From positions 248,001-312,000 of the forward strand of contig JAMPIT010000541.1 in assembly GCA_026261815.1 (NCBI GenBank): a stretch of 64,000 nucleotides of DNA, written 5' to 3'. This DNA is from Monarcha castaneiventris obscurior. Taxonomy: Eukaryota; Chordata; Aves; Passeriformes; Monarchidae. This document shows positions 1 through 20,784 of this stretch, one piece after another. Both the position numbers and the translations under genes were made by a program. Below the pieces are notes generated by a model that saw only the letters and a list, made by a program, of their open reading frames with translations, ran no database searches and was not told the DNA's origin. The number at the start of each line of letters is the position of its first letter. Position 1 is the first letter of the stretch.

Positions 1-7644
<7,644 letters not shown>

Positions 7645-8054
7645 TTTGCGGTCTCGGGCGACCCCCGAGGCAGGAAGGGCGGCGCGGAGGGAAGCGGGAG
7701 CGGCGGGGCTGCGTTCAGTCCCGGCGAGGAGGCAGCGGCGGGGAGGTGAGGCGGCGGCCCGGGCACGCTGTCACCCCGCGGGGACCCTGCGCTGCCACCG
7801 CGTCCCGCCCGCAGCGCCGCGGCTAGCGGGAGGCACCGCCACTACAGCCCCGGCCCCCCGCCTGCGCCCGCCCCCCGCTACCTCCTCCGCCAATAGCATC
7901 GCGGCCAGGAGCCAGCGCGAGTTCTGACTGGTCCAACGGCATGTCAATCAGAGGAATGCCACGCCCGCTTCTCCCGCTGTGGGGACCGGGGCCGGCGGCG
8001 CTGTCGCGTTCATTTGCAATTCCAAGGAAATTAACCCATGTGGAGCTGCGAAAG

Positions 8055-8176
8055 GGATTTTTTTGGGGGGCTGTAATTCCATTGCTGAGATGCCGGAGCT
8101 TTCTACAGCTGCTGATGGGATTTTTTGGGCTGTAATTCCATCGCTGAGATGCCGGAGCTTTCCAAAGCTGCTGATG
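8055..8176. repeat. 59-bp tandem duplication upstream of CAT
   Basis: Two adjacent copies share ctgtaattccat, gctgagatgccggagcttt and agctgctgatgg. The ctgtaattcc block starts at 8071 and again at 8130, a period of 59. The copies differ at only a few bases. The repeat sits at the outer edge of the CAT CpG island. Confidence 0.9.
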
Positions 8177-8240
8177 GCGGAGGCGTTGTTCAGCGACAGA
8201 CGAAGTTACAGGCTCGGCGCGCACTTACGGAGTTTGTGAG

Positions 8241-11200
8241 GCAGGGTTTGTTTCAGCGGGGAAAATGGTGTTTTTAAATTGCAAAATCAAAGTGACCAGT
8301 GTATAACTATATCAATTATATTGGTGCATGACTATATGTAGGCTCATTCTTGTAGTGGTGCCTGAAATGGGGTGCAGGGGATTCGTTAACTTTGGTCATA
8401 ATTCTTATGTGCTCAGTAGTAACGAGCATTTCTTTGGAGACCGGAATTTTTAACCTTAAAAACCCATCCACTTCTGAATTAATGTGGTTATACTTACAAA
8501 TTACGAGTAAACATGACAGCAGTAGTTTTGATAATACTGCCGGAGGTCCCTGGCTTGCTGCCTGATACATGCGCTGTGGATGATAAAAGTGGTAAAAAGC
8601 TGGTTATTATTCTTATTTCTGAGGTAAAACCTTTGAACAACACGAATAATCCATCTTAAACTCCTCATCTGCAAGATTATATCTACATTCTTTCTCTGAA
8701 TAGATACAAAGAATAGTCTAACTCATTATTTCAAGTAGACAATTGCTTTATCTAGTATGTGTTATTACAGATTAGAGGGCTAAAGCTCTCAGATTCAGGT
8801 CTGTACTGTGCAGGGAATATCCCTAATTCTATTCCTTTTCCTCAGAGTTAAGAACAGCAAACTCCTTTTTTTTTTCTGCTTCACCCTTTATTGAGACACT
8901 TCTTTCATGTCTTGAAGCCTCATTAATCTTTCCTTCTTTGACATGATAACCAACATCATGAAGAAGAGCAAGGAAGATCACCTGTGTTTACCTATGTTTC
9001 TCCTATTTTTACACAAAACACTCATCACCAGGCTACACCTACCACACCTAGATTTAACATTAGGATTGCCCACATACAGCTTTTTTAAATCAGTAATTGC
9101 TGTTTCAGTTTGCTTAACCAGCAAATCGGGGGAAATGTGGACATTTTCGTGAACAGTTAATATTTGCTTTTCCTTTAAAGTTTAACACTTTAAATTTAGG
9201 CCAATGTGTAGATAAACTTGCCAGTCACAAATCTGTTTCAAAGTAAGAGCAACTTGCAAAAACTTCTTCTCTTTCCTTTCCTATCAACCCTTCTTGTTAC
9301 ATGCTAAAGGATATATGTGCATATACCTACATGTATGCCTGCATTAAAAACAAACAAACAAACAAGAAGAGATTAAATATTGCCTAAGAAAATATGCAAA
9401 ACCCAAACCAGAACCCGGGGGAGAGCAGGTGGCAACACCAATGGCACATATTGCAAGCAGTGTTTGAACTTCAGCTTAACTAAAACCAAGTGACTGCATT
9501 TCATAAGAAAGGTCACACACAGAGCTCAGTGTGACACCAACACTTTTGTCTCTCATCTTGCTCTAATTTTATGTCTTTTCAGGAGAAAAGGCAGTGAATG
9601 CTGGTTTGAATTCCCACAGGTATCTGGCTGTGGGTGTCTCCATTTATTTCCTTTTTTCCCCTCTCCTGTCTTGATATTTGTTTCCTGCGGCACCTTATTT
9701 GCCTGTGTGAGCCTCCTGTTATGGATCTGCATTAAGTAAACAAACTTCAAACAATTCCAAATTAATCACCTTTATTTACCTGGGGAGACTGGTTCCCTGC
9801 TGCCACATGACTTTCCGAGGCATGATCCAAACCACACTTCGCCCTTAATTAAGATTTGGGGAGATTAAAAGACGCAGTGCTTTGCTGTTTGTGTTTTGTT
9901 GTATTTAAAGTGAGTTTAAACACAAACTCCAGGGTCAGTGTCACACACACGATTGTGCTGTAAATAAAGTTTACACATAGCTCAGTGATCTACACCCAAG
10001 GGAAGGTGTAGAATTAGTTGAGTAGCAAGTCAGCAGCGCCTGTTCCTTCGCTAATTAAGTTCCACAGGCACCCCAAGCTTTCACACTACATCTCTCAGCC
10101 ATCTCTGGCTGCCTTGCTCCTTACTTCCTGCCTGTGATTAAATCAGTTACAAATGTTCCCTTGCTCCCGACAACATTTGTGCCCTCTGAGTGCCTCTGCT
10201 ACAGAGCCAGAGCATTTAACTCCAGCACAGAGCGTGGGGGACAAAGTGACCTTTGAAATAAAAGATTGGAAAAGAGAAGCACAGGAGAGAGTGTGCTCAC
10301 TTCTTAATTAAACTGATTATTGAGGAGAACACTTAGCACAGCACTGGGAGACTTCTTGACCCTTCTACTAAAGATGTTGTATCTTCCAGAGGATGCAAAT
10401 TATGTATCCAAAGATGAGGCTTGGATACATTTCCTACCCTGAGCCACAAGGAATAAGGTCAGAAAAACGTAAAAACTCTGGTTTAGGCTCACATAATAAA
10501 AATATAATTGATATTACTGGGTGTATTTTCAGTCACAAAGCAAATTCAGCTACTGCATGTAGTTATGAAATAATATAATGAATCTATTCTCAAGACCTGA
10601 AATAGTAATTAGCCTTTATAAATATCCAGTATTTGTATGTTTGCAGTAGCTCAGGAGCCTTTTCCACTCATCCTTCTGCTGTCGTGCCTGGTGTAAACAT
10701 CAGGGCACAGAAAAAGCATGGAAAGAGCAACAAAGAGTAGTAACATGACAGAGGATTGAGGGGTTGGTGTGGCAACTACAGACAGCAGAAGTAGGTTGCT
10801 ATTATATTTTAGAAAAAAAACAGATTTATGAATAGAAACAACAGGTAAATGTCCATTTTAATATGATAAACAACATTCTGTCTGTGCTGATGCCCAACAC
10901 ACACCCAGGGCAATTTATATCTCCAACTGGCAATTACACAGACACGAAGTTCATGCTGTGAAAGGTCAGCCAACCTCTGGGTGACACGTGCTGAGGTGTT
11001 GGACATGGTCTGTGGTAATGAGAGATGGAATAACTGATAGGTAATGATAAACTGGGGATCTCTCTCTCTGTGAGATAGCTCTGAACACATTTTGCAGCTC
11101 TGATAAGTTTATCTATCATTCAGTAACTTGCACTGTATGTAGCCTTTTTAATGTTGTGTTTTCACTCACCAGATCTAATGGAAAACATGGAAAACACTGA

Positions 11201-14200
11201 AATACAGCATCTTCAGAAGAGGTGGCCTTTAAGGGATCATTGAGGAGACAACAAGGTAAGCAGGCAGGAAGTAAAATCTGGCTTTTATGGGAAATAGCAC
11301 ATTGGACTGTTATTGGACAGAGTGAGATACTGAGATGCATGGAAAATTTGAAATAATCATGTAGAAAAATATCAAGAAAATGCAGAAGGGAAACCTTGCC
11401 TTATATTTGTAATTTTCCACCATCTTCTGCTGTAGTTATTAGGGCTAGGTCTCAATTTAAACTCCTAGAAAAAAAATGGATTAGCCTCAAATATAGAAAA
11501 GTGTGTTATAATAATAATAATTTATATGTTTCAGACATGTTTTTCTTTGCTTCTCTCATTCTCTATAGACAAGAATGACTTCAGTGATTTTGGAGTAGTT
11601 GTCTTCAACCTTTGTGGTTTGCGTGGGGTTAGTAAATGCCAGTGATCCTAAACCTAGTCCTTTTTTACCAAAGCCAGAATTCCATTAATCTATATTAATT
11701 GTTTCTAGTAATGTATTGCTTTTCATAAACAGTACTCGTGATCATCACTATGAAGAAGTTATGTTTCATATTTAGTGCTGGAAAAACAGCTGCCATCTAC
11801 TCCTTGAGATCAGTGAAGGAACAAAAACAGAGTAAGAAATGCAGGACTTTTCAGGTAGTGGGGTATTCAGACATCTTTAGCATCCTGGATACCTCAATTC
11901 TGTGTTTTCACTCCTCAAAACAACATCATTGAAATGATTTCACATCACAGGCACACAGTTTTCTTTTGTTAATGCAGATTTGATTTCCTTTCAAGCTAGA
12001 GCACCCACACAAGTGTTTTTCTCCATTTGTTCTCTGGGTTATGAGCAGCATTGTCTGAAGCATCTCCCCAGTGGCAGTTAATAAAACCTCAGTTTTGGAA
12101 CCTGATTTTGCCCATTAAAGCTTCATTCTGCATAAGAAAAGATTTAAAGCTAAACACGGCCATATTTTATTCTGTTGTTACAGTCAGAAGCTCTTAAGCT
12201 TCTAAATGGGTCAACCACCAGTATGACTTAGTCACATGTTCTTTAAATTAGTCAAATGCTTAATTAGCATGCTGGCTGTTTGCATGTATAAATATAGATG
12301 TTTGATCCAAGAGATACCTTGATACAATAGGTGTCATTTCATGTGTTCCAATTCCACAGAAAGAAGAGAATCCTAAATGAACTGAGCTTGAATTTGCAGG
12401 AAATTAAAGGCAATTAAAAATGTTGTCTGCCCAGCAGGACTGGAAAATCAGGCTATTATTTCATTGCCAGGGAAAATCAGATACGTGCCTTTGAAAATTT
12501 TGGAGATACATGTGTAGCTAAATGCAGCAGTAGGGCTCTAGGCTGATACATGGAGATTGTTGATAATAATTCATTAACACCAGTGATGATGGATTTCAGC
12601 ATGGCTCATACCTCAGATTTCAGTTTTGGTACAGAAACAATGTTAAAATTTGCTCTTTACAGAGGTCATTCCTGAATTTCCTTGTGAACATGGCGCTGAG
12701 TGGGAAATAAAATATCATCATAGGCAGCTTATGGGGAAAAACCAACAACAACAAACACAGCAGCCAGTGGAATGGCAACAAACCAGATGGAATTGTAACC
12801 ACAGCAAATTTGGATGCTGGGAAATGAGGAAAAGCAAATGAACACATTTGTGAGGTGCTAAGAGAGGAAATGTCACTGGCTTTGAAACCAGGCAAGGAGG
12901 TAGAAATTTTCCAGACTTGATCCACTCACCGAGGCACAACTGAGAGGTTTGAGTGTTTGGGTGTCCTGGGAAAGGCTGCATGGATCCCTTTTTGTTTCAG
13001 TGAGTTGGGAAAGATGGAAAGATGCCCTGCAAGCAGAGGGACATCAAAGGCTCTCACCGTGCACGTGACAACGGTGGCAGGCACCCGTGGCATTGGTGTG
13101 CCAGAGGAAGCACTCCACATGTGTAATAATCCCCTCTGCTGCCTGGATGGGTCAGGTTCCCAGGGAATTGCTGCAAATTCCCAGTGTAGAAACAGCCTGC
13201 AAAATCCCATTAAAATAGCATTTTCTAGGTGTCCATCGTCCAAATGTAGTTTAACATGTTTTCTCTTTCACTTTTTTTTCCGTCCTCAAAATACACACAC
13301 ACTTTGAAATATTTAAATGGATTCATTTTCAGTGTCTCTAGCTGATTAATAGATGCTAAACATAACTGATTTTTAAAAGGTAATTTCAATGATTGTGAAA
13401 TAAAGGCAGTTTTAAAAATCTGCTTTATTACAGAAGATGGATGTAGCTGTCTCTTGAGGAGCCCTGTTTAAGAGCAATAACAGCCATTGAGGTTTGTCCC
13501 CTGAGATGCTGGCAAATAGAACCCAGGGAATAATTAATCCTAGGGCACCAGCACACTAATTAGTATTGCTGGAATTGATAGGAGTTTCAGTACCTTTGAA
13601 AATCTGTTTGTATTTTGATGTGACTATTTTAGCCTTTTTTTTTTTCCCACTCGAAGTAGCTGCCATTCTCAGTCTGTTTTCCATCATAATAGGCAACATC
13701 TAAGGATGGAAGAGTGGCAAAAAGTAAACCACCTGCTTAACCATCTCCATTCTGACAGCATGAAAGCCTACAAAAAACCCTGGGGTTAGCAGGATATTAC
13801 ATAAATATAAAATAACTCTTCCAGCCTGGACTAATTGATCCAGCCCAGTGCCTGCCATCTGGCCAGCAGTTTGCTGGTGCCCTTTGCCCCAGCTGTCAGC
13901 TTTGGAGTTGTTGTTCCACTCATTGCCTGAAAAGCAATTTTTCACATTGCCTAGTCGTGGATCATTATGGGTTGCAGAGATGGCCATTGTTTTGTTTAAC
14001 ATTTACACAGTTGCCAGGGACCTGCTTCTGAATTAGAGTCCTGGACAAGCCCTCGGCTGTTGAGACCCCAGGTAGGTGCATGGAAAACAAACAGCAGATT
14101 TTTTTCCTGCTCTTTAAGCCAAAGTTCTCTTCTGTACATTCAGCCTCATTTTTCTGTTCACAGAAAATTCATTGCCTCAAATAGGTGAGCTGGAATTATG

Positions 14201-14910
14201 GAAGCTCGAAATACACTTAAAAAAAAGCAAAGTAATTCCATAACTAACCAAGTCTTTACAGCATTTAGTTGGACGTTGACTTCAATTTTAGACATCCTAA
14301 AGATTGCCAGCTTTTTATGTGTTTAAAAGCTGTGTTTCTAAAATGTTCATCTTTACAAAAGTTGCTAAAATAATTATTTTGACCTATCATGGAAACTGTA
14401 ACAAATTATTAGTGTGTTTTGGTTTTTTTTCCCCTGGGGATTGATGCTAAGCTACCGGGTTAATTGACACGTTTCTTTCCAGCTCCTAATTGCTGCCTGC
14501 ACCCTGGCTGGACATTTATAAGATACTTACAAGAGGTTTACAAGCCCTTTGCACTGCCAGGAAGCCTATGATGTAGGGATAAAAATGAAATAGAGATCAT
14601 AACTTCCAAACCACCAAACTTATAAACACACTAAACCCTCCTGCACAGATCTACAGGGATCTGTCAGCATTCCTACCCAGCTTTGCTTATGTGCATTTCC
14701 TATTTTCCTTGGATTGAGGGCAGTGGTTGAACAGCACAATTGGGTCTTGACCTGTAGCGTGGACTTCCAGACAATTTGAAGAGGAATACACATTTTTTCA
14801 CTTCGTTTTTTTCAATACTTCTCGTCTAAAAATGGTGAATAAATTTTTACAGCCACAAGAAAGAGCTCTACATCATGTAAGGCATGGAAATTAGGCCTAG
14901 TTTTGACCAC
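8241..14910. other. CAT-ABTB2 intergenic spacer, proximal part
   Basis: This is AT-rich noncoding sequence. Only short, non-homologous ORFs occur. Homeodomain-type TAATTA cores recur at about 9761, 9846, 10052, 10315, 12261 and 13531-13562. An ACAA-type simple run lies at about 9351-9365. No repeat element was recognised. Confidence 0.6.
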
Positions 14911-15636
14911 CAACTACTTTTGATTCCCCCATAGTGAAAACAACTCTTTTTCAGTAGTCCTCTGGTTATCCTATTATATGAGAAAGTTCGGGTTTTTTTT
15001 ACCTTTTCTTTTGCTGTTAGTATGGTAAGGAAGTTCTCTACTTGTTTTCACAGTGTGCTAATCCTCCTTCACTTTGGTGTTTTTATCCAGACACATTCCT
15101 GAAACTGAAAATAGTTTTCAAGATATGGAAGTGATCTTGATTTTTGATTCCCCCCAGAGTGAAAACAACTACTTTTGATTCCCCCAGAGTGAAAACAACT
15201 CTTTTTCAGTAGTCCTCTGGTTATCCTATTATTTGAGAAAGTTCTTTTTTTTTTTTTTACCTTTTCTTTTGCTGTTAGTATGGTAAGGAAGTTCTCTACT
15301 TGTTTTCACAGTGTGCTAGTCCTTCTTCACTTTGGTGTTTTTATCCATACACATTCCTGAAACTGAAAATAGTTTTCAAGATATGGAAATGATCTTGATT
15401 TTTGATTCCCCCAGAGTGAAAACAACTCTTTTCCAGTAGTCCTCTGCTTATCATATTATTTGAGAAAGTTCTTTGGTTTTTTTACCCTTTCTTTTGCTGT
15501 TAGTATGGTAAGGAAATTCTCTACTTGTTTTCACAGTGTGCTAGTCCTTCTTCACTTTGGTGTTTTTATCCATACACATTCCTGAAACTGAAAATAGTTT
15601 TCAAGATATGGAAGGCTGAGATATCTTGATTTTCTG
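14911..15636. repeat. Three-copy tandem repeat, unit 227-255 bp
   Basis: Three near-identical copies follow each other, starting at about 14911, 15142 and 15396. The anchor caactctttt occurs at 14941 and 15196, with a near-identical version at 15423, so the periods are 255 and 227. Each copy contains cagtagtcctctg, tagtatggtaaggaa, ctacttgttttcacagtgtg and cctgaaactgaaaatagttt. The middle copy has an internal 28-bp duplication of its first segment. Poly-T tracts inside the units vary in length. There is no coding potential. Confidence 0.93.
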
Positions 15637-17440
15637 CTTGCATGACAGATTCCTGAGGCTTTTCACTGTCTTCTTCCACAACGATGGTTTCCTCCTTTTC
15701 CTCCCCTCCACTCACAGGGATTGCAACCAATATTTCCTATCCCATTGTACTTGAGAATTAACTTGAAGCATTCCCCAGTGCCCTGGAGGCAGACCTGGGT
15801 CTATCCCCCTCTATTTTGATACATTTGAACGGGGAGGTTTTGCTGTGATCTGTAATGACTTATCCTACAATATCCGCCCGCCATTCTTCATTTCATTTAA
15901 TCCTTTTGCCAGCTTCTGATACATTCCTGACTCACCATTTTATTGAGTGCTGATGGCTCCTGGCACCAGCCCCACTTTTACTGAATCACCCAGACTGTTC
16001 CTGTGTTTTTGGGGGATCGTTCACTGGCTGTGCAACACACAGAACACTACAGAGCACCGGGACACTTCCATGGCAGGTGATGTGTCCCGGGAATGCCTTC
16101 CCAATGACCCAGGCAGGGGGGAAAAAAAAGGGAGTGGGTCATTATCTCCCCATTGCTTCCAGCATGTTACATCCTGAGTGGCAATAACAAATTGGCCTGT
16201 GTCAGCCATCTCCTTGTTGGAAAAATATTCCTGGCTTATGTGATAACAAGCAGCCCTGTGTCATAACTGGAATGAGGGATCCAAGGAGGTGGATGGAGTT
16301 ATGTTTATCCAGGCTGCACGTTGACGAGGCGGTTCCTGAGCCAACAGTGCTAATTAACAACGTGTGCCTGTGCTGAACTGACAATTAGATTTGAAACCTT
16401 CGTATGGGATCGTTTCCCTAATGGTTTTTTCCCCAGGATTTTACTTTTTGAGGTTGGAAGTCTGCCTGTTCTTCTGCTGCAGGAAAACCATGGCAGGATA
16501 CACATTCTGCATCTTCACAAGATGGGTGAGATGGCAAAGGATTGTTCACTCACACAAAAACAGGGAAGGAGCATGCTGGAAAAGTGTGACCAGTGCATTA
16601 CAGAAGGTACTTTCTGACCAACATATTCACTCAGAAAGTTTCCATTAATTACTACACTCACTTGTGGCAATAAATGTCCAGCTACAAATTCCTGCTCCCA
16701 ACATACGGAGATTAAATCTTCTCACTGAAAAAGGTTTCTGAAAATTTTAGTAAGGGTAATATAATTTAGTAGTGAATACTAGAATACTGTTACAATACTA
16801 TATAGATTTTTAATATAATAATAATTATATAATAATAATAATAATAACAATATTATATAGACTTTTTTACAGATTCTTTGAGAGAAAAAGATTTTTTCCT
16901 CTATCTCAAACTTTCATGTTTTACTGGCCTACTAGTGGTACAAAGCTTGGGTTTCTAGCTTGTTTTTCTTTCTAAAAAAAGCAAATATTAATGGTCATGC
17001 TGGGTGAGTTACAGCACATTTTTCACCTAGCACTTACAGATTTTAGATATAACTCTATAAAAATTTCAGCCTAATTTTAGGCAACTAAATTAGAATTATA
17101 TGCTCTTGGTTCTGGGGTATTTAAACAATATGAATATCAAACTGAAAAAATTATAGCATTCTGTTGTAGGGTTACGTGCAGGTAAGTAAAGTTTTCTGGT
17201 GTATAGTGGAAAGGGTGAAGAAACTCTTGAGTTTACCAGAGAAATCAGAGAAAAGAAGATCAGGGGTCATGAAGTAAAAAGGTAAGAAGTTCTTAATGAA
17301 AAAAAAATTTGCAATTCAAGATGTTTTGTTGTGGGTTTCCCCCTTATTCTCACGTTTGGCGCTTTTTTTGTAATTATTTTGTTGCTGGAAATACTGATGC
17401 GTTGTAGTTTTTCCCCACAAACATATTTGAACTTTACAGA
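15637..17440. other. Intergenic stretch with an (AAT)n run
   Basis: This is AT-rich noncoding sequence with an imperfect (AAT)n/(TAA)n microsatellite at about 16811-16853. Nothing else was recognised. Confidence 0.6.
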
Positions 17441-18070
17441 ATATATTCCAGTTCAAGGTGAGGCACCTGAAGCCTCGAAGTTTTTTATTTGCTCCTCACA
17501 CGTGGCAAAGTTTCACTACCACGCTGCTCTTCCCTTGGTGGAAAAATCTCTGCAGCGGTGCCGAGTCTGCCTTGCCCATGACGAGAAAGGCGTTCTCCCC
17601 CTTCCAGAGGGGGAGAAGAGGAGGAAAGGAGGCCGATTTTGAGTTTTATGAATAGAAAGGTCGGGATGTAACTGCGGGCATCCCGCAGCCCTCGCTGTGT
17701 GTGAGGCGCTGCCCGTGGCCGTCCCTCGGTGAGCCCAGCGCCTTGCGGGCATGGCATCGCCTGGGCCGCGGAGGCAGCGCCTCGTCAGGGCTCACACACA
17801 TCCCCATGCCACGGGGACAGCCCCACAGCCCTTGCTCACACCGCTCTGCCCTCGCCTTCCCCCTGAGCATCCCTCGTTTTGGGAATTCCGGAGCTCCCAC
17901 GCGTTCCACTGGAGCAGTTGGAGCTGCGGCATGGCGGCCTCAAGAGGGAGGCAGCGGGCTACGTGGCACGGCAAAGCTGCTGCTCCTCAAATTCGGGATT
18001 CCTTGGGAAAAGCAAGGTTTAAGCACGACCAGAGGGAAGCGGAATTTAGGCACAGACGGTGCAGATTATG
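17440..18070. promoter_or_regulatory. Orphan GC/CpG-rich block in the intergenic spacer
   Basis: About 600 bp are clearly richer in G+C and CpG than the flanks. The block holds a gcgggcatcccgc palindrome near 17675, ggccgcgga near 17764, and a YY1-like ctgcggcatggcggcctc with its ATGGCGGC core at 17931-17938. It lies roughly midway between the two known promoters and over 8 kb from either. Overlapping ORFs occur on both strands, as expected of GC-rich DNA, and none matches a family I know. It could be an alternative or noncoding-RNA promoter, or an enhancer. Confidence 0.5.
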
Positions 18071-19899
18071 ATGGAGCAGTAGCTGGGAAGCTGTGGCTAC
18101 ACTGGTGTGTTTCAGTACACAGCAAACACTGCAGCTGTTGTCCCAGAATCCCAAGTTAACTTTCATACAATCCTTGGGATCGGAATGATCCCAGGCAAAG
18201 CAGACGTGGGTTTTGACCTTGAATGTCCTCTGTAATTTGTCTTCAACCCTTTTCAGCACTGTTTGCCATTGTAAATAACCACTGATCTCAGCACGGCCTG
18301 ATAAGCTTTGGGGCATGCACTTTACAGCACTCTTAGAGGGTAATACTTCATTTGGTTTCTTGGCAACTTCCTGACTGTTCAGGGTTATGACAAATACAAT
18401 ATGTAGCTGTAATGCCTTCTCTGTGGCTATTCTTTCCATTGGCTCTGTAATCACATGGATTGACTCTTGATAATGTTCTTGTCAATACTGTGCCCCTGGC
18501 TAACAGGGGAGAGCTGAGGATGTGAACAGTATTTCAGGAAACATGACACACATCCGTTGCAATCAGTACACATAATTTGCTCTATCAAATGCCTCACGAG
18601 ACAGGTTGATACTACAGCCAGTGAATGTAATAAGTAGTAAGAAGTGCCATTTTGACATGAACTTCTTCCAAACGTGTGAGTATTTTGGCACCCAGGACTG
18701 CAGCAAGTTTCCACACAGACATGATACAGCAGAGGATCCCGTGACCAGATATCTGAGACTTCAAGTGCCTCCAAAGAGTTATTTTACACTGAATAAAATA
18801 GCTAATCATACACAGACTTGGCAGGCCTGGTGTTAGATCAGAGCTGAGATCTGGGTGACTGGGGAAGGTTATCCTGCCGTAACTTTATAGCTGGATGTTA
18901 TAAATTAGAAACTGTTAAATGCTGCAGAACAACATCGTTATCTGCAGCTATTTGGTAGTGCCTGATGGCTCTCAGAATGTTCTGTTTGTTTGATTCCTGC
19001 ACAAGGAAGAAAATGCAGGCACTGTAAAATTGTAATTAATAGCGAGAGTGAAATGAGAAGAGAAGGAGTGGGATAAGATGCCTCAGTAAGTTTCTGTAAA
19101 CCTTTTGTCTTGAATATTGTCGTGTGATGAAGTAAATACTCTTTTATTCCCTTCATTTGATCTGATTCCAGGTAAAATACCATTCCCCCCACCAACCCTC
19201 ACTGATAAGATTTCTGATAGTGATTGAGACAGTCTGATACTGTACCAAGTTTTTACCCAGGAATTTAAGACATTCTAGTCTAATCTTTCTTATTCTGACA
19301 GTTTTCTCCACCCTTTGTCATCACAATCATTTTATTGGGCAAATAATCCAAAATAGATCCATAATCCTTGTAGTTCCATAACCTTTCCAAATAAGGCCTA
19401 CTAAAACACTTGCTCAGTTGTCTGTTGCACTTAAAAATAAAAAAGCATTTTTATATCACCTCTTGTCTTCATACACTCCGAATTTCAGGACATAGATGTT
19501 CAATGCTTGTTGAGCATTACATTTTAAATTAGATAAAATATCATTGATTACTTCCAAGATTAGTTTAGCTTTTCTACTTCAAAATGTTTTCAAAACAAAC
19601 ATGAAATAAATGCATTATAGCTGCTGGGGAGGGAGCCTATTTGCTGCCTCTGAAAACTGTAGGAAGCATCTTCAGTACTACTTTAATTCTTAGAAAGTGT
19701 TTGATTTAAAGATGCTTTAACCTATATATACAATGTGTGCTGAATTGAGAGAGACCGAAAACTAAATTAAAGATCAGAGGATTCAGCAGCCGTGCTGGAA
19801 GTTAGTGAGGAGAGGAATTCCAAATGTAGGCAGACTTTGGAAAGGGGGAAGTTGTGTTGGAAACAGTTCTTCTATGTATCCTTTGCAGTGGGAAGAGCA
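18071..19899. other. Intergenic stretch without recognised elements
   Basis: Two overlapping minus-strand ORFs (17987-18454 and 18451-18774) occur, but neither resembles a known protein. The rest is AT-rich and apparently single-copy. Confidence 0.55.
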
Positions 19900-20760
19900 G
19901 GATTCATGGAATCCTTGTGGTGGTTGGAAAGCACCTCTGGAGATCATCTAATCCAACCCCCAAAGGAGGGTCAGCTAAAGCAGCTTGTCCAGGATTGTGT
20001 CCAGTTGGGTTTTGAATATCTCTGAGTATGGCGATTCCACAACCTCCCTGGGAAACCTGTTCCAGGTTTTCCCCTGTTTCACCTGTTCCAGTGTTTTACC
20101 ACCCTCACAGCAAAAGGTGGGGGGTTAAAGTTTAAATGGAATATTTTGTATTTCAGTTTGGGCCTTCTGCTTCTTGTTCTTTCCCTGGACACCACTGAGA
20201 AGAGCCCGCCTGTCTTTTTCCTTTCTTTATTCATCAGGTATTTATACACAAAGATACTGTCCCACCCTCTCCAGAATGAACAGTCCCAGACCTCTCAGCC
20301 TCTCACATGACAGAAACTCCAGTCCCTTAATCATTTTTGTGTCCCTTTGATGGACTGACTCCAGTTTGTCTGCACCTCTCTTGTACTGGAAAACCCAGAG
20401 CTGGACTCTTGACTCCATCCGAGTCCCATCAGTGCTGAGCAGAGGGAAGGATCGCCTCCTCCACCTGCTGGCAGGGCTTTTCCTGGGATGCTTCTGGCTT
20501 TCATTGCCACAAGGATATATTCCCATCTTATATCCAACTTGTTTTCCAGCAGGGCTTTTTATCCAAAGTTGTTTCCCACTTAGATTGAAAGGAACCACTT
20601 ATCCAGGCAAAAACTCATCAGTTTGTCGGCGAGGATGTCTCAGGAGCGAGTGTCGAAAGCCTTCCTGCAATGAAGATAATATCAACTGCTCTTCCCTCAT
20701 ACCACTGATACCATCATGCAAGGCTGACAGATTAGTCAGGCCTCACTTCCCTTTCATGAA
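19900..20760 (-). mobile_element. CR1 LINE fragment, about 860 bp
   Basis: The plus strand carries the reverse complement of CR1. First comes the 3' end (agatcatctaatccaacccc, then ttccacaacctccctgggaa), then the 3' UTR (accactgagaagagcc, cctctcagcctctc). It ends in the reverse-transcriptase part of ORF2, where gtgtcgaaagccttcctgc is the antisense of the AFDT-type segment. It is diverged, with many indels, so it is old and inactive. Confidence 0.88.
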
Positions 20761-20784
20761 TCAATGGAGAATGGATTGAGAGCA

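Noticed and set aside
17987..18774. Two overlapping minus-strand ORFs that could be joined by a frameshift (155 and 107 codons)
   Set aside because: No recognisable domain, Cys/His-rich by chance, no promoter or splice pattern. I could not tie them to a transposase or other family.
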